Shown one piece after another: positions 1 to 10,814 of a stretch of DNA of 64,000 nt (positions within the stretch are counted from its first letter, which is position 1; each line of letters begins with the position of its first letter). The translations under genes were made by a program, and so were the position numbers. Below the pieces are notes generated by a model. The model saw nothing but the letters and a program-made list of their open reading frames with translations. It had not been told where the DNA came from and did not search any database. Origin of the DNA: Gonatopus flavifemur (taxonomy: Eukaryota > Arthropoda > Insecta > Hymenoptera > Dryinidae); contig JAFFJZ010000043.1 in assembly GCA_018340375.1 (NCBI GenBank), positions 1,426,001 through 1,490,000 on the forward strand. Reading direction: 5' to 3'.

Positions 1-624
1 TTTGCTGGCCTCAACAATGGAAAGCCACGGCACGTGGTTCCGTGGAGAACAATCAACCATGTTTCCAAAAAAAAAGGGATATAAGGTTTCGGAATTTCGG
101 TGATCACATATATACACATGCACACAAATGTATATGTGAATACATATATACACTCGCATACACGTGAATAACTATTGTAACTGGACAGGATCAGCAACAG
201 CCACCGTGCAAGTCATGAGCATGAGGGAAAAGGGGTTGCAAGATGACGTGAGAAAAGGAAAAAGAACAACGAGGTAGAAGGAGGTACCCGTTGTGTGCTC
301 ACGACAAGGCACACACACGAGGGAGAGAAAAGAGGCAGAGAGGTGAGAGAAGAAGAATTCTCGTATCGCACCACCAGCAATAGTATGGTGTGAGAAGGGA
401 AATAGGGAGGGAATGGGGGAAAGAGAGAAATATCACGAGTTGCTTCGTCGCTCGTCGATGCACAATCGACGTTCAAGGAAATTTCCAAACGAAATATAAC
501 CTGTGAAGTCAGCGAAATTGTTTTGGAATCGAGTTCACGTTCACTTAAGGTAAACTATAATGCAATCGTAACTTATTGTATAAGAATTTTGGAAAAATTT
601 CGTGGGGAAATTTCCTTGAACGTG
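1..624. other. Gene-free left edge with AT microsatellite and small inverted repeat
   Basis: No coding region is supported here. Positions about 105-175 hold an alternating TA/CA-rich microsatellite-like tract. An 18-bp perfect inverted repeat (arms about 470-487 and 604-621, core GGAAATTTCC) encloses about 116 bp and may be a small MITE. Its right arm abuts the truncated 3' end of the LINE fragment that starts near 625. Confidence 0.4.
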
Positions 625-863
625 ACACCTCCATATCCCTTTTATATTCTCTAATCCCCTCCTCCGACCAGTCTAACACTTCTCTCCATCGTTGTTCCTC
701 TTCCTGTGTCCTTCTCCACTCCTGCCCTCCCCCCTCCATTTCCACTATCAAAGGTGAATGGTCTGATTCTCCTCTCGCTCCTACCTCCATTCTTTTCACC
801 TCCTCCCAGCCCTTTATATCCCCTACCACATAATCAATCACCGACTGTCCTCTCCTCCCTATA

Positions 864-2329
864 CAGGGTGATTCAAAATTCGCGCACTCTTTTTTGGGAG
901 TAGATTCCTGATGAAATTTGAAAACGATTTGTCCTTTTGCACAATGCTCTCCGACGCATAATTTCCGAGATATAATTAATTGAAGTTGACTAATTATGAG
1001 GTGGATCCATCGGTCATTCAGGAGCGTCATAACAGAACAAGAGAGGAAGGTGCTTGCAGAGGGCGCTCATACGATCAGCTGATCGGTATAATCGATACGA
1101 TTTACCGACATACAAATTGGTGAAATTGATTATTGTCATGAATCCTTATCACGATATGCTGTAGGTGAAAGTTGTAATTTCAGTAATGATTTTTATTACG
1201 CAGACGAATGTAAAATAGTGTTATTTCGTAGGGATAGGGATTCAAGTGGGAGAAAAAAGTATAACTACTCGTTTTCAATCAGAATTTTCATGTGAAGAAG
1301 GAAACATGAGGATTTTAATTGATCCGATACCCAATTTGAACGGTTTGATTAGTAAGTTTAACACAAGAGATTGGATTCCGAATCCTGTATTCTGATTCGT
1401 CGAGGATCAATGTATGTTAGATCAATCCTTGGCCGTTTCAAATGATTCTTCTGAAGAATGTGTTTTCGACTTATCCCAACCACAACATTGAACAATGATA
1501 AATTTATTCGAATTCATCCTTTTTACATCATTCGATGATTATAAAGGGTTTATCGAACGTTAATAACTTACTCCAACTTCTACGTAATTAACGTTCGATA
1601 AACCCTTTATAATCATCGAATGATGTAAAAAGGGTGAATTCGAATAAATTCATCATTGTTCAATGTTGTGGTTGGGATAAGTCGAAAACACATTCTTCAG
1701 AAGAATCATTTGAAACGGCCGAGGATTGATCGAACATACATTGATCCTCGACCAATCAGAATACAGGATCCGGAATCCAATCTCTTGTGTTAAACTTACT
1801 AATCAAACCGTTCAAATTGGGTATCGGATCAATGAAAATTCTCATGTTTTCTTCTTTACATGAAAACTCTGATTGAAAACGAGTAGTTATACTTTTTACT
1901 CCCACTCGAATCCCTATCCCTACGAAATAACACTATTTTACATTTGTCTGCGTAATAAAAATCATTACTGAAATTACAACTTTCACCTACAGCATATCGT
2001 GATAAGAATTCATGACAATAATCAATTTTTCCACAGTGTCGACGAATTCAATCGTTCTACATAGAAAATTTACCAATTTGTATGTTGGTAAATCGTATCG
2101 ATTATACCGATCAGCTGATCGTATGAGCGCCCTCTGCAAGCACCTTCCTCTCTTGTTCTGTTATGACGCTCCTGAATGACCGATGGACCCACCCCATAAT
2201 TAGTCAACTTTAATTAATTATATCTCGGAAATTTTGCGTCGGAGAGCATTGTGCAAAGAGACAAATCGTTTTAGAATCTCATCAGGAATCTACTCCCAAA
2301 AAAGAGTGCGGGAATTTTGAATCACCCTG
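864..2329. mobile_element. 1.47 kb fold-back element, CAGGGTGATTC ends, TA duplication
   Basis: The left arm (864-1564) and right arm (1587-2329) are long near-identical inverted repeats around a loop of about 22 bp. The termini are CAGGGTGATTCAAAATTC and its complement. The flanks read TATA on both sides, but the interrupted LINE frame is restored only if the duplication is TA (862-863 and 2330-2331). The right arm carries about 40 extra bases near 2029-2070. No protein is encoded, so the element must have been moved by a transposase from elsewhere, presumably a TA-targeting Tc1/mariner-type enzyme. Confidence 0.88.
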
Positions 2330-2652
2330 TATATGTGAAGTCTCCATCCTCATCCCCTTCTATCACTCCATTCATCACCCCCATCCCTCTTCTTCCAGAA
2401 TTTTTAACAACTTCGTACCCTCCTTATTCATCTCCCTATCCTCCGATCTCCTCACCCCCCCTCCTCCTCCTCTTGACCTGTCCATACTACCCTTCCACTG
2501 CGACCTGTTCTCGCGTTGAAACACCCGCTATGATAACCCTTTCCTTCAAGCCCCCTCCACCCCCCAATACCTCTTTCACTGCCTCCATTTTCCTCCTTAT
2601 CTTTCCATCCGAATAAACCAGCACCACACCCCATGTGTCCCCCTTCCACTTG

Positions 2653-2742
2653 GGACGAAACCATTGTTTGAAAAGGGAGAGATGTGTAATGTATGACGTC
2701 TTATCCTTTCCAACTAACGGTTCCGTTGATTCGACCCCCATC
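2653..2742. repeat. Short palindromic repeat inside the LINE, related to 36,868-37,005
   Basis: This stretch, from CGAAACCATTG to the block ending AACGGTTCCGTTGATTCG, closely matches the inner part of the 138-bp palindrome at 36,868-37,005, including the asymmetric middle with GAGATGT and TAATGTA. It sits in the endonuclease reading frame of the LINE and adds residues with no family counterpart. It is therefore probably a small MITE inserted there, or a shortened copy of one. Confidence 0.6.
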
Positions 2743-3036
2743 CAATCTCCTCACCATCACCCCTTCCTCCTCCCTTTCCTCATCCTCTTCCTCCTCTCCT
2801 GGTCCATCCCTTATCCTCATTCACCCCCCCCTCATAGCCCGCCCTTTCTCATTCCTTTTCTTTGCCCACTGCACTCTCCAATTGAACCCTTTTGATAGTT
2901 CCTTTTTTATTTTCCCCCATCCCTTTCCCTCTAACCATGTCTCCGTCAGTCCTACTATATCCCAATCCTCTATCTCATTTCAAAAATCCTCCTCCTCCCC
3001 TCCTACCCGTGCCACATTCCAGAATCCTATTTTCAT

Positions 3037-4330
3037 CCCCTCTTCTCCTTCCTCTCCACTCCTCCTCTCCTCCACCCCTATTCCCCTGCCACGATCCCTT
3101 CCCCCTGTCCTCCTTGAGAACCCTCCGCTTCTCTCCTGTCCCCTATCCTGTCTCTATTTCTCTAATCCCCTGAAAATCTATCCCTTAAAATGTCCTCTCC
3201 TTCGTCCCATTCTTCCATCTACCGTCTATCCGTATTCCCTCATATGCTATCCATACTTTTTCCCCCTCCTTTCTCAATTTCAACCTTATTTCCCTGATTC
3301 TCTCTGCCATCTTCCTTCCTTGCCACGTATAATCCTCCTCCATTCTCTCCTCTCTACCTCTTAGCGTCCCTCCCCTTTTCATGATTCCCTCCTTTCCCTC
3401 TTCTGTCCTCAATTGTATGATCACCATCCTCCTCCTCTCTCATCCCTTCCATACCTTTCTCCATTTCCTCCCTCGAATCTTTGATTTGTTATTTCATTTC
3501 CTCCATCATCTCCATCAACTCTCCCATTCCGCCTGTCTCTCTTGATCTCTTCTCCTCTGGTGATCTCTCCACCCTATTTCTACTCCCAAAAACTCCCTCT
3601 CTCTCTTCCCCTTCAAAAATTCCCTTATGCTCTCACTGCTCCCCAAACTCCCACTTCTCTCTCTCCCTCATCTCACCGCACTACTTGGCCTTCCTCCACC
3701 CTCTTCTTCCCCTATCTGCCCTTTCACCGCTCCTAATTCCTTTTTCTGCTCGTCTGACCCTATCTTCACCCCTTCTCCTTCCTTTACGTCTGACCCCAGC
3801 TCCATCTCTTCTCCTTGCGTCTTGTCTGACCCTCGCTCGACCATATCTCCTTTCATTCAGTCTGGGCTATCCCTGTCTTCTTCACTTCCTTCTCGTCTGT
3901 CCGCCTTTCACTTTACCTTCCCTACTACTCTTCCTACCTCTATTACCGACTGCCACTTTCCCTACTTCTCCGCCTGATGTCGCCTCTTACTATCTCTCTG
4001 CTCTTCACCCTACCTTATCCTCTCCGCCGTTCTCTTCACCAACCACACTCTGCTATCTGCTTCACCTCCCAATCCCATACGTCACCACCAATTCCCCTCT
4101 TCTATCCTCTTGCTTTTGCTTTCCCCCGTCTCCTCTACCCCTCTCCACCACGTGCCTGACCACTTAACTCCCACTTTTCTCTTCCTCCCACGCACCTCAC
4201 CACCACCATTTCACCTACACTCCTACACAATCACCCCAGTTTTCACCTCCACACTATAACGTTTTTCTCCTATCCCAATTTCTCACTATTTTCAACTTTT
4301 TCTTGCACTCCTATCCCTGATCTCCTTCTC
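3037..4330 (-). other. Purine-rich upstream part of the LINE (ORF1/5' region)
   Basis: The minus strand continues the purine-rich composition of the endonuclease fragment, and short open stretches read WQGRKMAERIREIRLKL (3185-3427) and a Glu/Lys/Gly-rich segment (3668-3856). Position and composition fit the upstream ORF or linker of the same LINE, with many frame breaks. I see no zinc-knuckle or RRM motif that would prove an ORF1 protein. The long open frames on the plus strand here (2,693-4,167) are only the Ser/Pro/Leu-rich complement of a purine-rich strand. Confidence 0.4.
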
Positions 4331-5376
4331 CTATACACCCGTCACCCGGAAGCCAATCAAATAACTATTTCCATCAATAAAATATTTCATAGCATATTAA
4401 ATATTTGTTTGACCGAATAAATATTCAATCGAACCAAGAGGAATTCTTTCCCTCAGTGTACGCAGTTACTGTAAAATCAAAATAATTCAAGTGGTTTGAA
4501 ATGAAAGCTGCAGATTTGCAGTGTGAAAATAAACATCGCACATTCATAACATCTTTTATTCAACGCAACCGCAACGGTCCACGACCATTCTTCCAAATCC
4601 GACTATTCCATATTTTAAGAAAAATTGATCGCAGTTGTTTTTATTCAATGAAGAGAAGTAAGTGGATAAACGTGCAGTCTGCACATTGCACGAGCAAATT
4701 TGACTCATCCAAATGAATATCTGATTAATTATTCGGGAAAGTATCAGGTGCTCGGAAATTTGGGATGCTTGGTTGGAAACCGGAGCCTCTGCGTTATCCA
4801 CTTCAGTGAAGAAAACGAATAGGATGAATTCTCATATGAACAAGAGTTATATGACACACGCCAATAATTTGAATTCAATACATTATATATATATATATAT
4901 GTATATATATCTCACGGCCCCGTGGGTCGTATAAATTAACTGTCGAGGATGAAAAAAGAGAAGAAAACATACATCAAAAAGAAAGCAACGCATGATTCTC
5001 AGAATCACGCGAAACATTTTTTTTCTCGGAACCGAAATCGAGGGGTTCGGGAAGGGGGGCATCAATGTGGGAGGAGAAAAATCACACACGTAAACCGCAT
5101 AATTCTCGGAATAACAATCATGGAAAAAAAAGCTGTTTCTCCCCTCCTTTTCTCTTTTTTTCATTCCCGGAATCGAACAAAAAAAACAATCCACCAATGG
5201 GGGAAGCGGGAAAAAAATCCGCGCGGAATTCCAAGGTTCATGACTCCGCTAAAATTCGATCAGGGGGGTGGGGGGGGTTTGTGACCCCACTGGAAATTCG
5301 ATGGTGGGAGGTCGGTAATCCCGGTGAGTAGGAATCTTGGAGTAGAACTCTCCTTGCCTACTTACTTGTATACATT
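4331..5376. other. Intergenic, no gene seen; (TA)n at 4,884-4,912
   Basis: No homologous coding region or intact transposon end is visible. A short (TA)n microsatellite lies at about 4,884-4,912. The stretch 4,940-5,270 is G/A-rich with homopolymer runs (A7-8, G6-7) and repeated motifs such as TCTCGGAA and CCGGAATCG. The open frames here are short and unlike any family I know. Confidence 0.4.
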
Positions 5377-5639
5377 TATATGGGGCATTCTTTGTGAAAT
5401 CGGCCACCCCCCCTGCACATCTCGATTTTGAAGATAGGGATCTCGGATGCCAATCAAAATTTTCGTTGAAGTGTCTACTTTTTCGTGTGTTTTTTGAACA
5501 TGGCGGCCATTTCGCCAATATGTCGGCTGGAACAGAGGGGAAACGTGTCGCGAATAATCAAAACCCGTCCTGGAAATATGATACGTGGGTGTTGGATAGT
5601 TTTGTGGACTGGGCATGTAATTCGAGCCTCCCGGATTGA

Positions 5640-6070
5640 TCGAATGCGGTTGGAATACTGAAATTGCAAATGGCGGATCCAATATGGCGACCGGAAATTC
5701 AAAATTGCTTCAAATTTTTTGGAAGATGGGCAGAGGCGGTTTTTCGGATCGCTGATGACGAATCCGAACTCAGAATTCCAGAATTACGAATGGCGGATCC
5801 AATATGGCGGTCGGAAAAATTATAAACTTGGATTTGTGCAAACATTGTCATACCGAGGTTTTTGGGGTCGCGGAACAAGAATCCAAACCCAGATTTCCGG
5901 AATTGCAAATGGCGAATCCAATATGGCGGCCGGAAGAATTCTAAATCGCTCAAATTTGCGGAAACATTGGCATACTGAAGTTTTTGGGGTCGCTGATCAA
6001 GAATCCGGACTCGAATTTCCGGAATAGCGAATGGGTAATCCAATATGGTGGTTAGAAGAATTATCAATCT
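5640..6070. repeat. Left-arm tandem repeat, about 120 bp x 4
   Basis: The unit contains AATGGCGGATCCAATATGGC followed by a spacer ending TTTTTGGGGTCGC. The motif recurs at about 5669, 5789, 5908 and 6030, a period of 119-122 bp. Units have diverged by substitutions. Tandem repeats inside long inverted arms are the known architecture of fold-back (FB-type) transposons. Confidence 0.85.
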
Positions 6071-6500
6071 CTTGAATTTGTGGAAAAAATGTCATACTGA
6101 GATTTTTGGGGTCGCTGATAGACATTTGAATCCGGATTCTCGGAATTATGAATAGAAGATTCGATATGACGGTCTGGATATGAGGAATCATCCGTCCTCT
6201 GACGTGAATCTTTGTTCCGAGGAAGTCCTGGTCGTTCATTATGAACCTGAGGTCAGATTCCGGAAACCAGAACGAACGCACCACGTTCAATGATCCGCAA
6301 GCATTTAATATGATGGGATCAAATATTATATTGATTTCAAGAATTATTTGGGGCCTGATCATACTCATCCTGGAATTCATTTTTGAAGTGCTGCTTTGCT
6401 CCGTCCCTGGTACGGATAATCCCATTCATTCTTCTCACATTCTGTTGAATTTGAGAAATTAACAAAGTCTGAATAGCATAAACAGCAAAGGTGTTGTGTT

Positions 6501-7120
6501 TCAGACTTTCTGATCAGAATACGTGACTCTTGTGCTCAACATCGCGTCCTTGTGATAATAAATAGCAGGAAACACGGTGCATTGTTCGGTATCGAAATTC
6601 AAATGCTTTTGAGGCATCCTGGCTAACATATACTTAGTTCTCGAAGATTCAAACGTAATCGGTGCTTCGCCATCGCGAAGATTGTGTTTCCGTTCCTGGA
6701 TGTAAAGATTTTGTCGTTCAGACATGAATGAATGAGGTTTGAGTATTGTCAGTCTATTGCACAATTGTTGTATAAAATTATCAATTCTCATCATTACTGT
6801 TTGTAGAGTTGCACGATCCGTTGCCGTCCAAACTGAATATTGAATACCTGTGATCAATGGATCCTCCAGTAGATCATGTAATTTCTCCGAGAACTACGAA
6901 ACTCCTGGACAATCGAACCCTCAATACTTTCAATATTTCCACCTCTATCATTCAATTCATCAACCACCTTGTCATCTCGTAATTTGTACGATGAACCTTC
7001 TCGCATACATGCAGCTTAAATTCTGGATTTCGAGTATAAGTCAGGAAATCCCTGTAACTTAACCTCCGATATCTTTCGCGAATTTCTACCATTGTGTGCG
7101 GCTGTTTTGAGTGGATGAAT
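6501..7120 (-). pseudogene. Deleted mirror copy of the element-1 transposase
   Basis: Read on the minus strand, 6857-6501 encodes a segment closely similar to residues about 340-450 of the plus-strand gene at 7430, sharing IQYSV, TATDR, LTILKPHSF and RERKHNLRDGE. The equivalent of the DFSENY catalytic block is altered (ESSRTKY), and the following Q-rich stretch has shifted. Further right, 6860-6910 matches the DCPGVS-FSEKLH region with a stop, and 7050-7120 matches the gene start. Most of the middle is deleted. It faces away from the intact copy, supporting an inverted-dimer origin of the element. Confidence 0.8.
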
Positions 7121-7429
7121 CATTGGCTTGTTTGAAGAATTCGCGGCTTCGTATACCAGAATGTCGAATGAATCAGCTGAAAATAAACGAATGAATGCGT
7201 GAAATTCTTATCAACTAACAGTGTATTGTTCAGTAATGTCTGCACCTAATTTCATGTGGTTTCATTGTAACGTCAATTGTTTTTCTCGTCTCCTGTTATT
7301 CATCGTTTTACATTGTTCCTTGATGAATGTTCGCGACGTTCAAACCTCAAAGTTCTTGTGTTTTAACTTATGAAATCGTACTAGGAGTTCGCATATTTTC
7401 ATCTGATTTATCTGATCATCTAATACACG

Positions 7430-9334
7430 ATGCCGCAAATTCTTCGAACGGACCGATGTGCGAGTCCGTTCAAAACTGCCGGGCACGTTGGTGGAAATTT
7501 ACGAAAGATATCGGAGGTTATGTTACAGCAATTTCCTGACTCATGCACGAATTCGAGGATTTGTGCTGCATGTATAAAAAAGGGTTCATTGGACAAATTA
7601 CAAAATGACGATGTGGTTCATGAATCAAATGATAGCGGTGAAAATATTTGTAGTATTGAGAGTTCTATGAGAATGGATGTTCAATTGGAGAATGAGACAC
7701 ACGAAGGTCTCAATACACACACGAACAGAAAAATTGAACTGGAAGGAATGCTGGATGAGCTCAAGGAGAAATTTTCAACCTTGGAACCCAACAATCCATT
7801 GAAATTACAAATTTCAACTATCGCCCCATCATCTTGGAGTGCGAGGGAAATCGCCCAAGAATTTGTTACAACGCGATATTTGGCCAACAAATCAAAGGAA
7901 TTGAAGATGAAAGTTGGCATTTTACCCGATAGTATTGCAAGGGAGGCGAGAAAACTCTCTCAAACAACTTTAGAAACAGTACATGGATTTTATACGAGTG
8001 ACATGAATAGCAGGATAATGCCTGCATCGAAAGATGTTTCTGTGAAAATTGATGGAGAGCGAATGCTGAAACAGAAACGTCTCTCACTGATGGGTTTGAA
8101 AGAACTTTATACCGTATTCAAACAGTCTCACCCAGAACATATTATCTGCTTCAGCGCGTTCGCTAAACTGAGACCAAAAAATTGCATACTCCCTGGGGCT
8201 TGTGGAACACATTCAGTTTGTGTTTGCACAATACATCAAAATCCGAAATTGATGTTGGATGCAATTGATATTCAAAAGCTGACGTTGAATACACAAAAGC
8301 CACTAACTAATTACAAAGACTGCCTCAATGAAATTGTTTGTGGGAGACCTCGTGCTGATTGTTATCTAGACGCATGGGATGACTGTCCAGGAGTTTCGCA
8401 GTTTTCGGAGAAATTACATAATCTACTGGAGAATTCATTCATCACAGATATTCAATATTCAGTTCGGACAGCAACGGATCGTTCCACTCTACAAACAGGA
8501 GTCATAAAAATTGACGATTTTATACTTGAATTGTGTGAAAAACTGACAATCCTCAAACCTCATTCATTCATCTCTGAGCAACAGAGTCTTTTTATCCGAG
8601 AACGAAAACACAATCTTCGCGATGGCGAAATACTGGTTACGTTTGATTTTTCTGAGAACTACGCATATGTTTGCCAGGATGCCTCACAAGCATTTCATTT
8701 CAATAACGACCAATGCACTCTGTTCCCTGCCATTTATTATCATAAGGAAGGGCGCGATGATAAGCACAAGAGTTATGTATTCTTATCTGAAAGTTTGAAA
8801 CACGACACTTCCACTGTTTATGCTATCCAGACCTTGTTAATTCCTGAAATTCAATGCAATGTGAGAAAAGTGAATAAGATTATTTATACCAGTGACGGAG
8901 CAAAGTAGCACTTCAAAAATAAATTTCAAATCGCGAATTTAGTTCATCACAAAGAAGATTTCAATATTGACGCTGAATGGCATTACAGTGCAACTGCTCA
9001 TGGTAAAGGTGCTTGTGACGGGATCGGTGCTCTTTCCAGAAGAGAAGCATACAGAGCGAGTCTGACCGCCAAACCTCGAAATGCTATATTGACGCCCCAA
9101 AAACTCTACAGCTGGGCAAAGAGTCATTTTGAAACCATAAGCATCATGTACTATGATAAAGTATTTCACGAAAAGATGAGACGGCAACTCAACAAACGAT
9201 TCGAGAATGCCCAACCTGTACCTGAGATTCTGAAAAACCATGGGTTTTTGATAGGATCCGATAATGGAGTGCTCATCAAAAGGTACTCTAACGATGAACA
9301 AAACAGAGTATGGTGGCCAAATGGACAACCATGA
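7430..9334 (+). pseudogene. Transposase-like protein, ENY/SDGA/HGKG type, one in-frame stop
   Basis: A single frame runs from ATG 7430 to the stop ending at 9334, broken only by TAG at 8906-8908 (codon 493), giving about 634 codons. An N-terminal C-x2-C pair (CAAC, near residue 47) may be a zinc knuckle. A central helical region follows, with a second Cys/His cluster (CVCTIHQNP) near residue 265. The C-terminal half carries DFSENY (Asp near 406), SDGA (Asp near 489), EWH (Glu near 516) and HGKGACDG. I infer that these acidic residues form a DDE-type RNase H-fold catalytic site. It is the only long gene in a 5.3 kb fold-back and is presumably its transposase. Relatives at 23.6-24.4 kb and 36-38 kb share all motifs. 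I recognise the pattern from uncharacterised animal repetitive proteins but cannot name the superfamily. Confidence 0.75.
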
Positions 9335-9889
9335 GGTGATGTACGCGTAGTTGCGAACTTGTTAATTGAGAGACATGTGACAATCAACGGCCCTTTTCAG
9401 GGCCACTCGATGTGCAAAGTCTGATCGCGCAACCTCCTCGTGGTGCACATTGGGTTATGCTAATGCCGACAGCTTGGAGCCTGAATACACAAATTCACAA
9501 GTCAAAAACCAGCAGTATTCATGGTTTGATTCGAGGAAGATTTGCAAGGAGTTTCATTGGGAGGGAGTCTATTGAAAGTTTGTGAATTTGTGTGACCAGA
9601 CCCCAAATAATTCCTGAAATTAATATAATATCCGTTTCCATCATATCAAATGTGCTTGCGGATCATTGAACGTGAAGCGTTCGTTCTAGTTTCCGGAATC
9701 TGACCTCAAGTTCATAATGAACGACCAGAACTTCCTCGGAACAAAGATTTACGTCAGAGGACGGATGATTCCTCATATCCAGACCGTCATATCGAATCTT
9801 CTATTCATAATTCCGAGAATCCGGATTCGAATGTCTATCAGCGACCCCAAAAATCTCAGTATGACATTTTTTCCACAAATTCAAGAGAT

Positions 9890-10420
9890 TGATAATTCTC
9901 TCGACCGTCATATTGGATGAGCCATTCGCTATTCCGGAAATTCGAGTCCGGATTCTTGATCAGCGACCCCAAAAACTTCAGTATGCCAATGTTTCCGCAA
10001 ATTTGAGCGATTTAGAATTCTTCCGAGCGCCATATTGGATCCGCTATTTGTAATTCCGTAAATCTGAGTTTGAATTCGTCATCAGCGACCCAAAATAACG
10101 CCTTCCCCAATCTGTCAGAAAATTCGGAACAATATTTTAATTTCCGGCCGCCATATTGAATTCGCCATTTGCAATTCCGGAAATCTGGGTTTGGATTCTT
10201 GTTCCGCGACCCCAAAAACCTCAGTATGACAATGTTTGCACAAATCCAAGAGATTTATAATTTTTCCGACCGCCATATTGAATCCGCCATTCGTAATTCC
10301 GGAAATCTGAGTTCGGATTCGTCATCAGCGACCCGAAAAACCCCCTTTCCCCATCTTCCAAAAAATTCGAAGCAATTTTGAATTTCCGGCCGCCATATTG
10401 GATCCACCATTTGCAATTTC
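9890..10420. repeat. Right-arm tandem repeat, mirror of 5640-6070
   Basis: The complement of the left-arm unit (GCCATATTGGATCCGCCATT and variants) recurs at about 9905, 10028, 10150, 10270 and 10392, again spaced close to 120 bp. Unit order and individual substitutions largely mirror the left arm. This fits duplication of a whole arm by inversion rather than independent expansion on the two sides. Confidence 0.8.
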
Positions 10421-10814
10421 AGTATTACAACCGCATGCAATCAATCCGGAAGGCCCGAGTCACATGCCCCAGTCCACAGAACTATCCAACACTCACGTAT
10501 CATATTTCTAGGACTGGTTTTGATTATTCTCGACACGTTTCCCCTTCGTTTCAGCCGCCATATTGGCGAAATGGACGCCTTGTTCAAAAAACACCATACG
10601 GCAATGAAAAGTAGACACTCCAACGAGAATTTTGATTGATCTCCGAGATCTCTATCTTCAAAATTGAAATGTGCAGGGGGGGGGGGTGGCCGATTTCACA
10701 AAGAATGCCCCATATATGTCCAAAATCATGTACAAGTTATATAAAGATTCCCGTTACTCTGAATATGTATATACTTTGAAAACTTGCCACACTGACATTT
10801 GAAAGTGTCTTGAA

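Larger units (their letters stand above)
625..3036 (-). pseudogene. LINE APE-type endonuclease, interrupted and truncated
   Basis: On the minus strand, a start near 3036 opens MKIGFWNVA, the usual start of the apurinic/apyrimidinic-type endonuclease that nicks target DNA for non-LTR retrotransposons. In order follow WDIVGLTETW (the catalytic Glu block), a GDTWGVVLVY segment, a FNARTGR block (Asn/Asp block), GRRGQSVIDYV and finally SDHSPL, the C-terminal Asp-His block. The reading needs several frame changes, for example after codon 18 and around 2,490-2,660. The coding strand is strongly purine-rich. The 864-2329 fold-back splits it; removing that element and one TA joins the two sides in frame. 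No reverse transcriptase follows: the copy ends near 625. The motif order fits a Jockey/R1-like APE LINE, but the clade is unresolved. Confidence 0.8.
5381..10712. mobile_element. 5.3 kb fold-back transposon, TGGGGCATTC ends (family member 1)
   Basis: The termini are TGGGGCATTC and its complement GAATGCCCCA, flanked on both sides by TATA (5377-5380 and 10713-10716). Inverted arms of about 1.1 kb (5381-6460 and about 9600-10712) match over nearly their whole length, and each carries about four copies of a roughly 120-bp tandem unit. Between the arms lie a transposase gene on the plus strand (7430-9334) and a deleted copy of the same gene on the minus strand (about 6501-7120). The element therefore looks like an inverted dimer whose left half lost most of its gene. 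The same end sequence recurs at 22,850 and 35,642. Confidence 0.88.

Noticed and set aside
860..863. TATA as a 4-bp target duplication for the 864-2329 fold-back
   Set aside because: Removing TATA breaks the surrounding LINE reading frame, while removing TA preserves it.
2693..4167. Long plus-strand open frames rich in Ser, Pro and Leu
   Set aside because: They are the complement of a purine-rich LINE coding strand. Low-complexity pyrimidine codons rarely form stops, and no domain is present.
5640..6070. CRISPR-like array
   Set aside because: The 120-bp units are repeated throughout with no unique spacers, and the context is a eukaryotic fold-back transposon.
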